Assembly: GCA_964394085.1 (NCBI GenBank)
Contig: CAYMWF010000001.1
Coordinates: forward strand, 89,888 to 153,887
Length of the DNA: 64,000 nucleotides
Direction: 5' to 3'
From: CAYMWF01 sp964394085 [NCBI: uncultured Gemmatimonadota bacterium]
GTDB lineage: Bacteria; GCA-2686955; CAYMWF01
The translations under genes and the position numbers were made by a program. Under the pieces are notes generated by a model. The model did no database searches and was not told the DNA's origin. It saw only the letters and a list, made by a program, of their open reading frames with translations. Below, one piece after another: positions 26,290 through 37,500 of the stretch. How positions within the stretch are numbered: position 1 is the stretch's first letter; every line of letters starts with the position of its first letter.

Positions 26290-27339
26290 TCATATTCCGA
26301 ACTTGTGCATAAGCGTGAAGATAATGCGCTCCATCTCCATCCTGGTGCGGGGCGGCGGCAGGCCGATAGACGTGAGCAGGCTTCCAACTGCCGCGTTCAT
26401 GAAGTCGAGTTCCAGCGGAGTCGTATCGTAACCGGCGTCTTCATGCGGGAATTTTTGACCGTCCACCTCCACGAGAAGCGTCCGGAGAAAATCCGCAATA
26501 GCCAGCATCTTTCCGTAATTGAGCTTGTCGGGCGTATCTTTCGGCGTGTGGTATGCGGGCCAGCGTCCGCACGAAACGAACAGGTAGGGCACATTGCTGA
26601 TTCTGAAGATGTAATGGTCGCTCATATCCCCGACGTATTTGTTGCAGACGGGCACTATCCGGATGCGCCCGTCCACTTCCATGCCTTCGAGAACTCCTCC
26701 GAGGGTGCTGTGGCTCTCCATGCCGGTAAGAAAGAGCAGATCTTCTATGCCGGGCACCGGCACGTCGTGGCCGATGAGATCGAGGATCAGGGCGAATTCG
26801 ACCGGCGATAACGCCGTGTCGACCGGGGTGTCGCCGCCCGTGCCGGTCAGCTGATCGCGGTAAAATCTGATCGAACCCATTGCTTCGGTGAAAAAATAAG
26901 GCGGTTCCTCAGCGTCGAAGAACACCATTATCAGATCCCTGTTCAATGGCGACTCTACCAGTTGTTCCAGGATATACAGGGAAATCGCGACACTCGATGC
27001 ATTGTCGTCTGCACCCGGATACGGGCCGCAGGTATCGTAGTGGGCTCCGAGAAGGAGCGGCCCGGCTTTTTTCCCGCTGCCGTCGCCCGGCACGATACCT
27101 GCGAGGTTGTAGAAGCTCGTGCCGCCATATTTGTACGGAAGAATAAACGAATCACCGCGGAACGGCTTCAAGCCCACTTCCGTCATCCTGGTAAGGATAT
27201 GATCCCTGGCGTGAGCGTGCCCGGTCGAACCGACATCCCTGCGGCCGTGCAGAGTGAGGGCCAGGATATCCGGCTCGAAAAGCTCCCTTCCTCTGGCTTT
27301 ATCTCCGTTTCCCTTCTCCCTGCGGGATTTTAAAAACAA
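26290..27339 (-). CDS. M28-family zinc metallopeptidase
   Basis: A 349-residue zinc exopeptidase, probably an aminopeptidase. The M28 pattern is clear: GAHYDT (His, Asp linker), GADDNASSVA (bridging Asp), FFDAEEPP (catalytic Glu pair) and a late SDHYIF His. No signal peptide is evident, so a cytoplasmic site is likely unless the N-terminus is wrong. The start is TTG at 27339, supported by GAGGTGA 5 bases upstream. It lies 54 bases after the TPR lipoprotein on the same strand and may be co-transcribed. Confidence 0.85.
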   Translation of the reverse strand: MFLKSRREKGNGDKARGRELFEPDILALTLHGRRDVGSTGHAHARDHILTRMTEVGLKPFRGDSFILPYKYGGTSFYNLAGIVPGDGSGKKAGPLLLGAHYDTCGPYPGADDNASSVAISLYILEQLVESPLNRDLIMVFFDAEEPPYFFTEAMGSIRFYRDQLTGTGGDTPVDTALSPVEFALILDLIGHDVPVPGIEDLLFLTGMESHSTLGGVLEGMEVDGRIRIVPVCNKYVGDMSDHYIFRISNVPYLFVSCGRWPAYHTPKDTPDKLNYGKMLAIADFLRTLLVEVDGQKFPHEDAGYDTTPLELDFMNAAVGSLLTSIGLPPPRTRMEMERIIFTLMHKFGI

Positions 27340-27393
27340 ATTTCACCTCGCTTGTTCGACCTAACCTGGATTATGCCGGTCCGTTGTCAGGAG

Positions 27394-29760
27394 CTATTCC
27401 GGATTTTCGGGTGCGGCACTCGAGGAATCGCTGCCGGTGATCTCGAGAAGGCGTTTTTCGAGCGTTGCCGCTCTGGCGGTTTCACCTGCAGCGGTGAGAC
27501 GGGAGACCGCCTCGCTAAACGACAGTGCGGCTCCGCCGGGATCCCCCCGCCTCAGCTTCAGCTCCGCCAGTTTTACCAGTTGGTCACCGGCCGGCACAGG
27601 CTGGTTCAGAGTGTCGTAAACCATGATGCACTTTTCCAGGAGCTCCTGCTCGGCATTCGGCAGGAATGCGGCTTCGGCTTTGCGCGCACCTTCGGTATAG
27701 ACTCCAGCAGCGCCCGTATAATCGCCCCGGGCCGTCAGAACGTTGCCGACGTTCTTCAACGAGTAGATGATTCCATCCGGAAGACCGATGGTTTCCGCGG
27801 TTTCGAGGGCGCGCCGGTGGGTATCTTCGGCTTTACCGAGTTGTCCCGAATCCTGGTAGTAAGAGCCCAGAATGTTGAGGCAATTGAGTTTTCTGCTCCG
27901 GTCGCCCATTCTGGAATATAATTCGAGGGCTTCGGTGCAGGCGTCTACGGCCCTGTCTGTGACGCCGGTTTCCCAGAACAGGGCGGCGGCTCGCATCCGG
28001 ATATCAGCAAGCCCGCGCAAATCGCCGGCCCTCCGGTGCAGCTGCTCCACCTCGAGTAATGCCTCCAGTGCACCGTCATAGTCGCCTTTTGCCTGGAACG
28101 TCGCAGCATGTGACAGGAGCGCCCCGGCTTCCGCCAGCGAGTTGCCGGTGTGACGGGCTAATTCGAGCATACGACGCAGTTCGGCTTCCGCTGCGATAGT
28201 ATCGCCCGTCGAATTATAGAGATCCCTCAATCTGCTCCGCTGCGCCAGTTCTTCCGCCTTCAAACCCGAACCCGCCTGAATGGAGATTATGGCGGAGCGA
28301 AGCTCGATGGCTGCTTCGTAGTCAGCCTGCCGCTCGTAAATGTAGGCAAGCAGATCCAAGGTGCTCAACCGTTGAAGAAGCATGCCGCCGGTTTCGTATA
28401 TTTCCAGCGCGGCCTCGGCTTCCCTTCGGCTGCCTTCCAGGTCTCCTTCACCCAGTAGAACCCAGCTCAAACCCGTCCTGAGAGACGCCTCACCCGTTCG
28501 GTCCTTTCTATCTCGCTGAGCTTGAATCCGCGGACGCAAGAACTCCTCCGCCTGACGGATTCCTTTCATCTCGGCGAAAACGGGAAGTATCCGTGCGGCC
28601 AGGGATGCGCCATTCGTCCAGTCATGCAGATCGTCGTACAGTTCGAGGGCCTCCAGGGCGAAATCGAGCGCGGATTCGGAACGCCCCACCGCAATGTCGA
28701 GATCGAACAGATCCTGCAGGATTACGGCCTGTGACCCGGGAAGGTTCGCATTTTCGTAAAGATCGGCTGCCTGTTCGAGCGCCTGCCGACAGGAATCATA
28801 CTCACCGACCTGCCTGTGCAGGAGAGATAATTCTTTCAGGGCTGCACCCTGTAACTCTTTCATTTCCGCCCTGCTGGAGAGCGTCAGGGCCTGCCGGGCG
28901 GGTTCGAACCCGTTTTTGATATCCCCGCGTTCCCTGCGAACCCTCGACAGGGTCAGCAGGAAGGACATTTCACCCAGGATATCCCGCGTTTTCACTGATG
29001 CGGCGATCCCCTCCGCCAGCCAGAATTCCGTTTCTTCAGATAGACCGGCAGTCTCGGTGGAGCTGGCCAGGTGTTCGAGGAAGATTTTTTCCGATTGATA
29101 ATTTCCGGTGATCCGGGAGATTTCCAGAGCTCTTGTCCATGTCTCGATCGTTCTGAGGAGGTCGCCTTTTGTCTGCAGGATACTTCCGAAATCGTTCAGG
29201 AGTTCGAGCTCGGAATGGCAATTGCCGGCTGTCCGGGCTGATGACAAAGCTTTCTCGATATATGAGATCGCTTTATCGATCTCTCCCGTGTTCGACTGGT
29301 GGATGGTTGCCAGAAACCTGTAACAATCCCGCTTCCACGGGTCGTTATCTTCTCTGTCGGCTGAAACGAGGAGCTCGTCGAGCAGGTCCAGCGCCCCGGT
29401 AATATCGCCTGCTTCCTGTTTCGATACCGCGGCGGTTCTCAATGCGTTGAAACGCTGCGAGGAAAGACCGGTTTGTTCATACAATCGAGCGGCTGAATAC
29501 GCTTCTGTCGCGCTTTCTCCGGTATGTCCGTGTTCGTAATAGAAAAGTGAAAGGTCCATCCTGGCATCGGCCTCGAGACGGGTCAGCCGACTTGAGTGAT
29601 AGAACTTTACAAGCTCCTTCAACTGAGTTTCCCTGACCAGGAAAAGGCTGTCGCGGGGACTGCCGCAGCCCGAGACGGATACCAGGAGAAGCAGAAAAAT
29701 GATTAACGATTTGAAGGCCGTATCAAACCTGCGGGAGGATTCGGCTACTGAATAAGGCAT
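27394..29760 (-). CDS. TPR-repeat lipoprotein
   Basis: A 788-residue predicted lipoprotein. The signal peptide ends in VSVSGC with acylated Cys32, so it should be anchored in a membrane, facing the periplasm or outside. Nearly the whole mature part is a TPR array of roughly 16-18 repeats, giving a long scaffold for protein-protein binding. AAAGGAG precedes the ATG and a good promoter lies at 29788-29816. Function is unknown. The downstream M28 peptidase could be a partner, but only by position. Confidence 0.8.
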   Translation of the reverse strand: MPYSVAESSRRFDTAFKSLIIFLLLLVSVSGCGSPRDSLFLVRETQLKELVKFYHSSRLTRLEADARMDLSLFYYEHGHTGESATEAYSAARLYEQTGLSSQRFNALRTAAVSKQEAGDITGALDLLDELLVSADREDNDPWKRDCYRFLATIHQSNTGEIDKAISYIEKALSSARTAGNCHSELELLNDFGSILQTKGDLLRTIETWTRALEISRITGNYQSEKIFLEHLASSTETAGLSEETEFWLAEGIAASVKTRDILGEMSFLLTLSRVRRERGDIKNGFEPARQALTLSSRAEMKELQGAALKELSLLHRQVGEYDSCRQALEQAADLYENANLPGSQAVILQDLFDLDIAVGRSESALDFALEALELYDDLHDWTNGASLAARILPVFAEMKGIRQAEEFLRPRIQAQRDRKDRTGEASLRTGLSWVLLGEGDLEGSRREAEAALEIYETGGMLLQRLSTLDLLAYIYERQADYEAAIELRSAIISIQAGSGLKAEELAQRSRLRDLYNSTGDTIAAEAELRRMLELARHTGNSLAEAGALLSHAATFQAKGDYDGALEALLEVEQLHRRAGDLRGLADIRMRAAALFWETGVTDRAVDACTEALELYSRMGDRSRKLNCLNILGSYYQDSGQLGKAEDTHRRALETAETIGLPDGIIYSLKNVGNVLTARGDYTGAAGVYTEGARKAEAAFLPNAEQELLEKCIMVYDTLNQPVPAGDQLVKLAELKLRRGDPGGAALSFSEAVSRLTAAGETARAATLEKRLLEITGSDSSSAAPENPE

Positions 29761-29787
29761 CGACGGCTCCTTTATTCGCCTCTTCCA

Positions 29788-29816
29788 ATTCTAGCAGGGG
29801 ATCGGCTCGGATGCAA
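29788..29816 (-). promoter_or_regulatory. Promoter of the TPR lipoprotein gene
   Basis: On the minus strand, TTGCAT (29816-29811) and TAGAAT (29793-29788) are 17 bases apart. The start codon lies 28 bases beyond the -10 box. Confidence 0.65.
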
Positions 29817-30006
29817 ATGAAGCCGTCCGCAACAATTCGGCGGGGTTCTACAAACTGTGGACAAGGTGCGGATATGATGTAATCATGTTTTGTCTCTGCC
29901 GGTCCGGTCCGGCGCGGTATGGGAGGTTCGTCGGTTTCAAAAGCGGAAAAAACATTACAGTGCTCGATGGGGGAGCTTTGTTTTGCGGGAACCTGAGAGG
30001 TGTGAA

Positions 30007-32331
30007 ATGAGATTGCTTCAATTCCCGGTCTTGTTTTTACTCGTATTCCTGATTGTGGGAATGTTCGCGGATTCTTCGGCAGCTGGTCTTTCCGGAAACC
30101 CGGATTTCACCGGCACGGTCGAAGCAGCGAAGGGGGTTAGAAAACAGGGAATCCCTTGGCCTCATCCGGCGGGATCGTCCGGTAGAGCGATAGACGAAGG
30201 AATGAATCCGGGGTCGACTCCGGGCGATCGGACAGGCCTCGATGTGTTGTCCTACACTCTCGATATCTTTTTCGATTTTGATGCACAGGAGATTTCGGGC
30301 ACATGCGGATTCGAGGCTGAAGTTCGCACCTCCAAACTCGATACCGTCCATCTCGACCTGTTCGATAATATGGTTGTGGATGGAGTTATCCTGGGCGGGG
30401 CTGGTGCGGATTTTGTGCATGCAGCCGACCGGCTCGACATACCGCTGCCATCCCCGGCGGGATTCGGCGAAACCATTACCGGAGAAGTGACCTACCACGG
30501 CAGCCCCGAGTTCAGCGGTTTCGGCGGCTTCACCTGGTCCAGCCACCAGGGAGTTCCCCTGGTCTCCACGGTGAGCTGGCCGTGGAACTCTCCCGGATGG
30601 TGGCCCTGCCACGAGCGTCTCACCGACAAGGCGCTGGCTGAAATCTATTTTACCGTGCCCGATACCTTGACCGCCGTTTCGAACGGCCGCCTGGTCGGGG
30701 TCACCGGAAACGATAACGGCACAGCCACCTACCATTGGTCTGTGAGCTACCCGATCGTTACCTACCTGATCATGGCCGCCGCGACGAATTACGTTGAAAT
30801 CCACGACAAGTATCCATCGATCAGCGGCGATTCCCTCGAAATCGTGCACTACGTTTATCCTGAGGACGAGGCGAAGGCGGTCGCGGATTTCCACGACCTG
30901 AACGACATGCTGGTTTGTTTCGAGGAGCATTACGGGGAGTATCCTTTCCAGGGCGAGAAATTCGGATTCGTAGAGGTGCCTCTCGGGGGGGGGATGGAGC
31001 ACCAGACCATGGTGAGCATCGGTGCAAGCCTCATAACCGGCACCCACGCCTACCGGTATATTTTCGCTCACGAGCTCGCGCACCAGTGGTGGGGCGATAT
31101 GATCGCCATAGGCACCTGGAAAGATATCTGGATGAGCGAGGGTTTCGCGGTTTATTCAGAAGCCCTTTTCGTCGAATCGACGGATGGATACGAGGCTTAC
31201 CTCGATTACATGAAAGCGCTCGACGGGAGCTTCCCCGGCACCGTTTACGACCCGGATCAGCTCTTGAACGATACGGTTTACGATAAGGGCGCCTGGGTGC
31301 TGCATATGCTGCGAGGAGTGCTCGGCGGCGATATTCTGAAGGATCTTCTGTATTATTACGCCCGCGACGAGCGGTTCAGGCACCGTAATACCGACACCTT
31401 CCGCTTCATGGATCTGTGCGAGGAATTCACCGGCGAGAATCTCGACTGGTTTTTCGAGGAGTGGGTCTTTACCGAGGGGAGGCCGTGGTATTACCTGGAC
31501 TGGCGCCAGGAAGGGGATACGCTGAATCTCACGATCGAGCAGCTTCAGGATGGTTACATTTTCCGGATGCCGGTGGATCTCCTGGTCGAGTTCGAGGCCG
31601 GCGGCGATACGACCCTGTCGGTTTTCGATTCCCTGGCCTCGCAGGGATTCACGGTGACAGTCCCCGGGGAGGTGAAAAAAGTGATTCTCGATCCGGAGGG
31701 CTGGATCCTCTCGAGGAACCTCGGGAAGCTCGAGATAACCACGGAATCGCTCCCGCAGGGCGCCGTTGGTGAACCTTACCTGGTTTTTTTGGACGCGGAT
31801 GGCGGTTTGATCCCGTATGAATGGGAAATTCCCTGGGGTTCGCTGCCTCCGGGGCTTGCCCTCGACGGACTGTCCGGCAGGATAATGGGTTATCCTGAAG
31901 AGACAGGAGTATTCCCATGCTCCATTACGGTGATCGATTCGGCCGAGCCGCCCCACACGGACACAGAGGCATTCACGATACGGGTTGATTCTACCGGCGT
32001 GGCTCCTGCTGCCTTGGAGCATTTCGAAGCGGATCTGGCTTCACCCGCGCCGAACCCGGTGAATCCACGGGCTTCGATCCGTTTCAGCCTGCCGGGCGGA
32101 TCCAGCGATGAGTGCGTCCGCTACAGGCTGGTTTTATACGATACAGCCGGACGGATCGTCCGCCGCTTGTCGGAAGGTGAAAAATCTCCGGGTGAATACT
32201 CGGCCGAATGGGACGGACTTACCAGTGCGGGTGGAAAGGCGGCGAGCGGTGTCTACCTTGTTGCTCTCGAACTTTTCGAGCAGCCGGGTTCTCCCCGACG
32301 ATTTACGCGCAAGCTGGTGGTTCTGAAATGA
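30007..32331 (+). CDS. Secreted M1-family metallopeptidase with C-terminal sorting-type domain
   Basis: A 774-residue exported aminopeptidase-type protein. A signal peptide covers about residues 1-25. The M1 catalytic core carries GGGMEHQTM (the GxMEN-like exopeptidase motif with H in place of N) and the zinc site HELAHQWW (355-359) with the third-ligand Glu in WMSEGFAVY. After the peptidase come a putative Ig domain (about 580-665) and a FlgD-like C-terminal domain starting SPAPNPVNP and ending KLVVLK, typical of secreted proteins in FCB-group bacteria. ATG 30007 is preceded by AGAGGTG. Its role is probably external protein degradation. Confidence 0.9.
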   Translation: MRLLQFPVLFLLVFLIVGMFADSSAAGLSGNPDFTGTVEAAKGVRKQGIPWPHPAGSSGRAIDEGMNPGSTPGDRTGLDVLSYTLDIFFDFDAQEISGTCGFEAEVRTSKLDTVHLDLFDNMVVDGVILGGAGADFVHAADRLDIPLPSPAGFGETITGEVTYHGSPEFSGFGGFTWSSHQGVPLVSTVSWPWNSPGWWPCHERLTDKALAEIYFTVPDTLTAVSNGRLVGVTGNDNGTATYHWSVSYPIVTYLIMAAATNYVEIHDKYPSISGDSLEIVHYVYPEDEAKAVADFHDLNDMLVCFEEHYGEYPFQGEKFGFVEVPLGGGMEHQTMVSIGASLITGTHAYRYIFAHELAHQWWGDMIAIGTWKDIWMSEGFAVYSEALFVESTDGYEAYLDYMKALDGSFPGTVYDPDQLLNDTVYDKGAWVLHMLRGVLGGDILKDLLYYYARDERFRHRNTDTFRFMDLCEEFTGENLDWFFEEWVFTEGRPWYYLDWRQEGDTLNLTIEQLQDGYIFRMPVDLLVEFEAGGDTTLSVFDSLASQGFTVTVPGEVKKVILDPEGWILSRNLGKLEITTESLPQGAVGEPYLVFLDADGGLIPYEWEIPWGSLPPGLALDGLSGRIMGYPEETGVFPCSITVIDSAEPPHTDTEAFTIRVDSTGVAPAALEHFEADLASPAPNPVNPRASIRFSLPGGSSDECVRYRLVLYDTAGRIVRRLSEGEKSPGEYSAEWDGLTSAGGKAASGVYLVALELFEQPGSPRRFTRKLVVLK

Positions 32332-32541
32332 TCCCTCGGCCTGCTTTCCCGGAACAGAATTATCCTGTTTAACCCGGCTGTTTTCGATCGGTGTAACCGA
32401 GTAGCGCGAAAGTATCATAAAAACAGTCACTGCCTTTCTCGACGGCCGGAACCTGCCACCTGCCATCCCGCTGCGGCATAACTTCATGTAAATTAGATTG
32501 TTATTGGAACTAACTTTTTTCACTAATCACTAAAACAGGAA
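32332..32541. other. Intergenic region before the HNH gene
   Basis: No gene seen. The stretch changes from GC-rich to AT-rich toward its right end. A short stem TGCGGCA-like element near 32470 is not convincing as a terminator for the M1 peptidase gene. Confidence 0.5.
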
Positions 32542-32570
32542 TTGACAGCCGCGCGTATTCGCTATATATA
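32542..32570 (+). promoter_or_regulatory. Strong promoter of the HNH gene
   Basis: A consensus TTGACA (32542-32547) and TATATA (32565-32570) are 17 bases apart, followed by an AT-rich stretch. This is one of the best sigma70-type matches in the window. Confidence 0.75.
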
Positions 32571-32589
32571 TGTATTTATATTTATATGT

Positions 32590-32606
32590 TTTCGCCTTCG
32601 GCGAAA
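32590..32606 (+). promoter_or_regulatory. Leader hairpin before the HNH gene
   Basis: TTTCGCC-TTC-GGCGAAA is a perfect 7-bp stem with a 3-base loop. It lies in the short leader, 21 bases before the AAGGAG ribosome binding site. It may stabilise the mRNA or bind a regulator. Confidence 0.4.
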
Positions 32607-32640
32607 GACAGGATTTGCGACTTCTACAAGGAGAATACAG

Positions 32641-34149
32641 GTGAAGCATCGAATTGTATATGATCTCGAAGCCCGTGAGGTGGACCGGAGGATCCGTAAG
32701 GCGGCTGAAGCTGTAAAGAGGGATGAAACCGTGCTCGCCTTCTACCTGAAAGAGTTGAAGGAGCGAAAGCTTTACCGTGAACTGGGTTATTCGTCTGCGG
32801 TTCACTACGCGGCGGTTGCCTGCGGATTCAGCGACAGGAAAGCCAGATACCTGCTCTACATCGGTGAGAGGCTCGAGAGGTTCCGGAAAGTGAGAGAAGC
32901 TTTTTTGGCCGGTCGCATCGGCTGGACAAAGGTGCGGGAACTCCTGAAGATTGTATCACCGCGCACCGAAGAAGAATTGTTAACAAGAGCGGTCGACCTC
33001 ACGAATCGTGAACTCGAAGCACTCGTTGCCTTGAAAAAGCGTGAACGGGCGAGAGAGAAGCGGGATTCCCTCGCAGCGGGTAGTATCGCGTTCGATAAAT
33101 CAGCTTCCGAATCCGGGATTTATCCTGCCGGCCTTCTGAACGGGGCATCAGCATCCGATGCGGCAAAATCTCTGCACATGGGAGGAGGTGAGATTTCCCC
33201 GAACGGCGTAATCCATTGCGGTGCAAGGGGTAATGCCCGACGGCAGAGAGAATGGCACCTGGAAAAATCAATAGCGGTTTCGGCCACCGAACCGGAACAC
33301 GTGTTCCGGAACGGCGCTGTCAGGGAAGAGATCCCGAAGCTCGGCGTGACTCTCCGTTTCACCCCGGAGGAACATGTTCTGTTCACCAGGTTTCTTGTCG
33401 AGTGGAAGAAAAGAAATCCCGGTGCCGGAAAGAGAGAAGAGATCCTCATTCAACTCGTCAGGAATTTCATGGATGATATCCAGTCAGGAAGATCTGATCC
33501 TGAACCGGGTAATGCGGATTCTACTGTGACGGTAGTGGAGTCTCCATATGAAGTGGTAATTCACCAATGCCCGGAGTGCAGGCGTGGAAGGATCGTGACA
33601 GACCGGGGGGAGAAGGACGCCCCGAAGTCGCTGGTCGAGCAGGCTTTATGCGATGGGACCGTTTATGAACAAGCCGGGACCGCGTCGGGGCATAACGGTA
33701 ACGGCGGAAAGAGAGGTTTTTCCGTTGAACCGGGTTCCCTTCCCGGAAGGAAGAGGAAGCTCGTAACGGCAGCACTGCGTAAACGGATCTTTCAGCGTGA
33801 TCGCGGCCGCTGCACAACACCGGGGTGCCCGCACACGAAGTATCTCGAGGTGCACCACATCGTCCCGCTCTCCAAGGGGGGGAGCAACGAACCATCCAAC
33901 CTGACAACAAGCTGCAGCCGGTGTCATAAGAATATACATTTGGGCAAATTGAAGGTGCGGGGAGCCTACCCGACGGTCGAATTTTTTCATGCCGCTCCCG
34001 ACGGCGGGGAGATACCGTTCGGCGAGGCGGCATCATACCGGCAAAGAAAAAAGGCACAGGATACCAGGGAAAGGGCGACAGCTTTCTTCCAGCAACATCA
34101 GAGCAAGAATTCGTCCCTCCTTCATGATCCCGTCCCAGGAGCTTTCTGA
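32641..34149 (+). CDS. HNH endonuclease-domain protein
   Basis: A 502-residue protein. The N-terminal 150 residues are helical and resemble DUF222-like regions found in HNH proteins (YLKELKERKLYRELGYSS, YIGERLERF). The C-terminal HNH nuclease domain has paired zinc Cys (CTTPGC, CSRCH) and the catalytic EVHHIVPLSKGG with Asn in EPSNL. A long low-complexity linker joins them. I start at GTG 32641 because AAGGAG lies 7 bases upstream. An ATG/ACG further up falls in the promoter. Such proteins often occur in several copies per genome, but target and mobility are unknown. Confidence 0.82.
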   Translation: MKHRIVYDLEAREVDRRIRKAAEAVKRDETVLAFYLKELKERKLYRELGYSSAVHYAAVACGFSDRKARYLLYIGERLERFRKVREAFLAGRIGWTKVRELLKIVSPRTEEELLTRAVDLTNRELEALVALKKRERAREKRDSLAAGSIAFDKSASESGIYPAGLLNGASASDAAKSLHMGGGEISPNGVIHCGARGNARRQREWHLEKSIAVSATEPEHVFRNGAVREEIPKLGVTLRFTPEEHVLFTRFLVEWKKRNPGAGKREEILIQLVRNFMDDIQSGRSDPEPGNADSTVTVVESPYEVVIHQCPECRRGRIVTDRGEKDAPKSLVEQALCDGTVYEQAGTASGHNGNGGKRGFSVEPGSLPGRKRKLVTAALRKRIFQRDRGRCTTPGCPHTKYLEVHHIVPLSKGGSNEPSNLTTSCSRCHKNIHLGKLKVRGAYPTVEFFHAAPDGGEIPFGEAASYRQRKKAQDTRERATAFFQQHQSKNSSLLHDPVPGAF

Positions 34150-34506
34150 AGTCTCCGGCGCGAATTTGACAGCATCGGAGAAGTGAAACCTTCCCGGTTT
34201 AACTCAAATGCGGAATTGTGATTTCAATTTTTCTCCGGCGGGGCTACAATCGTTGTTATACTTGCCCGGTTTCTTCGCGTGCTGATGCAGGTTCCGAAAA
34301 CCCGCGGTAAGACATGTCCGATCAGGTGCCCTCGTGCCCGGGATTGTCATAACTCGAAGATTGACGATCGGCGCGTCGAGGTAGACGCCCCCACGTTGAG
34401 CTGCGCGAGGGTACAGGGCAACTGAAGTTGGTTCATCCTGATTGTCTATGCGCAGGGGAATCATACTTGACAGCCGCACTTTCGCATCCGCATGGAGTTT
34501 AAAATA
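34150..34506. other. Intergenic region before the M36-like protease
   Basis: No supported gene. A 91-codon minus-strand frame (34204-34479) lacks a ribosome binding site and family resemblance. An inverted repeat TCTCCG / CGGAGA (about 34152-34182) just after the HNH stop could be a weak terminator, but there is no T-run. No convincing promoter hexamer pair was found for the next gene. Confidence 0.45.
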
Positions 34507-37500
34507 ATGGAAATCAGTTTGAGATCAAAAGCTGCTATTTTTTTCCTGGCGCTCTTTGCCTGCACACCCCTGGTGCGGAGCGCCGGGGCGTTCACGGCTG
34601 ATGGGGAGACCGCTGCGGCTTTTTTTCATCAAGAGTCGACCCGGTTCGAATCGACCAATCCACCGGCACCGTTTCCCGCGTGGGACTCCTTTAGAAAAAG
34701 GTACGGTAAAGACTTCCGCATTCACTGGTCCGAAACCCGATCCGCACCCGCCCTCCTGTATGGAGGCAACATCCCGGTTCCCGTTACAGGCTCTTTCACC
34801 GGGAGAGAATACTCGTCCGGTGTCCTGAGATTATTAGCAGCCGAAGAAGCGCTTTTCGGCATCGACCCGGAGCGGCTGGAACTCGCAAGGGTTCTTGATG
34901 CAGGACGGTGGCGATTTCTGACCTTCAGGCAGATTGTTGACGGACTGCCCGCCTTCGGGACAGGAGTCTCTGTTCTCCTGCAGGGACGGAGTCTTACCTG
35001 GCTCGCGTCTTCCTTCGTACCTTGCGCCGGCCTGGCCTCTCCCCCAGTCCTGTCACCCGAAGCGGTTGAAACCCGGACAGTGAAGGCTCTTGAGCAGGCC
35101 ACGGGCCGCCGGATGCGTTCGACCCGACGGCCGGTTCTGGGCGCATTTCCCATAGAACCGGGCGCCTGCACCTTCAGACCCGCTTACAGGTTGTTTCTCC
35201 TCGCGCCGTCGAACCACCGGGCCTGGCGGGTAATGGTCGACGCTACATCGGGCAGGATAATCGAATCTGTGGATATCACGCGGACCGGCTCGATTGCAGG
35301 CGAGTTTACAGGCTCGATCCTCATCAACGATCCGCTTGAAGACACGGTGGAACGTCCGTTCCGGTATCTGGAGGTGTCCTGCGAGCCCTTCGACCCCGCC
35401 ATAACGGATGAGCACGGGGCTTTCGAAATAATCGTGAGCGGCGGCGGCCCCTTTACTCTCATCAGCAACATGGACGGTCCCTGGTTCGATATTGCCGATT
35501 CGAGCGGCACCCTTCCTTATTTTGAAGTGGATGCCTTCCCCGGGGATACGGTCGACGCAGCCTGGGACGATACGAATTCGGAGCTGGAGGAGCGAACCCT
35601 GTTTTACCACCTGGGTGTTGTTTATTCGTATATCAAAACGCTCGATCCCGCGTTCGCCGCAGTCGATACCCAGCTCGCCGCCGTCGTCCAAGAACCCGGC
35701 GGTGTCTGCAACGCCCTCTGGAACGGAGAATATATGCTCTTTTTCCCGGAAGGGGGCGGATGTTTCTCCTTTGCGCTCATGCGGGATGTGATCTACCACG
35801 AATACGGGCATTTCATGAACGACATGATATTTTCAGCCTGGCAATGGCCATTGTCTTCGTGGGACGAGGGAACCGCCGACTACATCGCCGCCACCATCAC
35901 CGACGACCCGGTGCTTGCTGAAAATTACCAGGGCGCGGGCACCCTGATCCGCGATTGCGACAATGATCGGCGTTACCCGGCTCCCGAGTGCGGCGGAGAA
36001 CCTCATTGCGTCGGAGAAGCAACCGCCGGCGCTCTCTGGCACATGCGCGAAAATCTCCGGGCAACCATGGGAGAGACCGCGGGGACGGCGTATGCCGACA
36101 GCCTGTTCCATTTCGCGAAGTTTACTGAACCAGCTGATGAAACGATTTACTTTTCCCTTATCGTTTCTATGGATGACGACGACACCACCCTGACGAACGG
36201 CACCCCGCACGGCAGTGAAATTGGAAGCGCTCTGGCCCGCCACGGATTCGGGCAGCGGATCCGGCTGGAATCGCTCACCGCCCGGGATATATCGGTGAAT
36301 CCAGGCTATCCTCTGGCACCGGGAGACACGGTCGCGGTAACGGCTCTGCTCTCCCTCGAACCCGGAGCCCTCGGCGCTTCCTCCCTGGAATGCGTGCTTT
36401 CATCGACGGATCCCCGCCTTGAAATCTTTAACGATCACTCCGACTTCGGCGCCCTGGAGCCTGGTGGAACCGCAGGCAACGAAAACAATCCTTTCCTTTT
36501 CACGGTTCCCGGAGACTGGGAAGGCGTATCCGACGTGACACTCCTCCTCACCGTCGAAGCCGATCCCAACCTCCTCGACACCGACCTGGAGAGCGAGATC
36601 CGTGTGGGAGCCTCTTCAGTCCTGCTCGTCGCGGCGGATCCAGGGTTCGCTTACGAAGAATATTACACGGATGCTTTCGGTGCCCTGGGAATCGTTCCGA
36701 ACATATTCGTCCCCGGCGAAGATGAACCCGTAGAATACAACAAGCTTCTGGCATTCGAGTTGGTCACCTGGTTCACCGGCGATGCCGACTCTGCAACCAT
36801 TCCCGCCGTCGATCGCGCCGAAATCACCGAATTCCTCGACGGCGGGGGAAAGCTCTTCCTTACGGGTCAGGGGGTGGCGGATGATCCTGAGAATGTTTCT
36901 TTCCTGGGGGAACAGCTGGATGTCACCCTTCAAATTTCCGATACCGATGACTATATCCTGCTCGGAGAAGAAACCGGTGGCTGGGATGACGTGGAGCTCT
37001 GGATTATCGGCCAGGGCGGAGCCAACAACCAGTATTCCCCCGATGCCGTCGCCGGCGGGGCCCGGACTTCTCCGCTGCTGCGTTACAGCGGGGGAGCCGA
37101 TCGGCGGGGCGCTTTCCTGGCTGTAGATGAATCGACAGGGGCTCGAACCGTCTTCTTCGGTTTCGGATTCGAAGGAGTCACCGGCACCGGTGGGTCCACC
37201 TCCCGGGATTCCCTGATGGTCCGGGTCCTCGAAATCCTCGAAATCTCTTCGGATGTTGACGGGGGGAGACAGGCACCCCGGGCTCCTGCAGGCGGAAGCA
37301 TGGATGTGTATCCGAATCCGTGCAATCCGTCGGCGCTGATCCGTTACAGGATATCCGGAGAGAGCCGCCGTTCCGTACGGATTTCCATATATGATATTTC
37401 GGGTCGGCTGGTGCGACGCCTGCTGGACGATCAATCGGTCCTGCCGGGGCTTCGGACCATAACCTGGAATGGGAGGAATGAAACCGGGCACGCGGTAGGT

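Noticed and set aside
34204-34479. 91-codon minus-strand reading frame between HNH and M36-like genes
   Set aside because: No start signal and no similarity; an intergenic chance frame.
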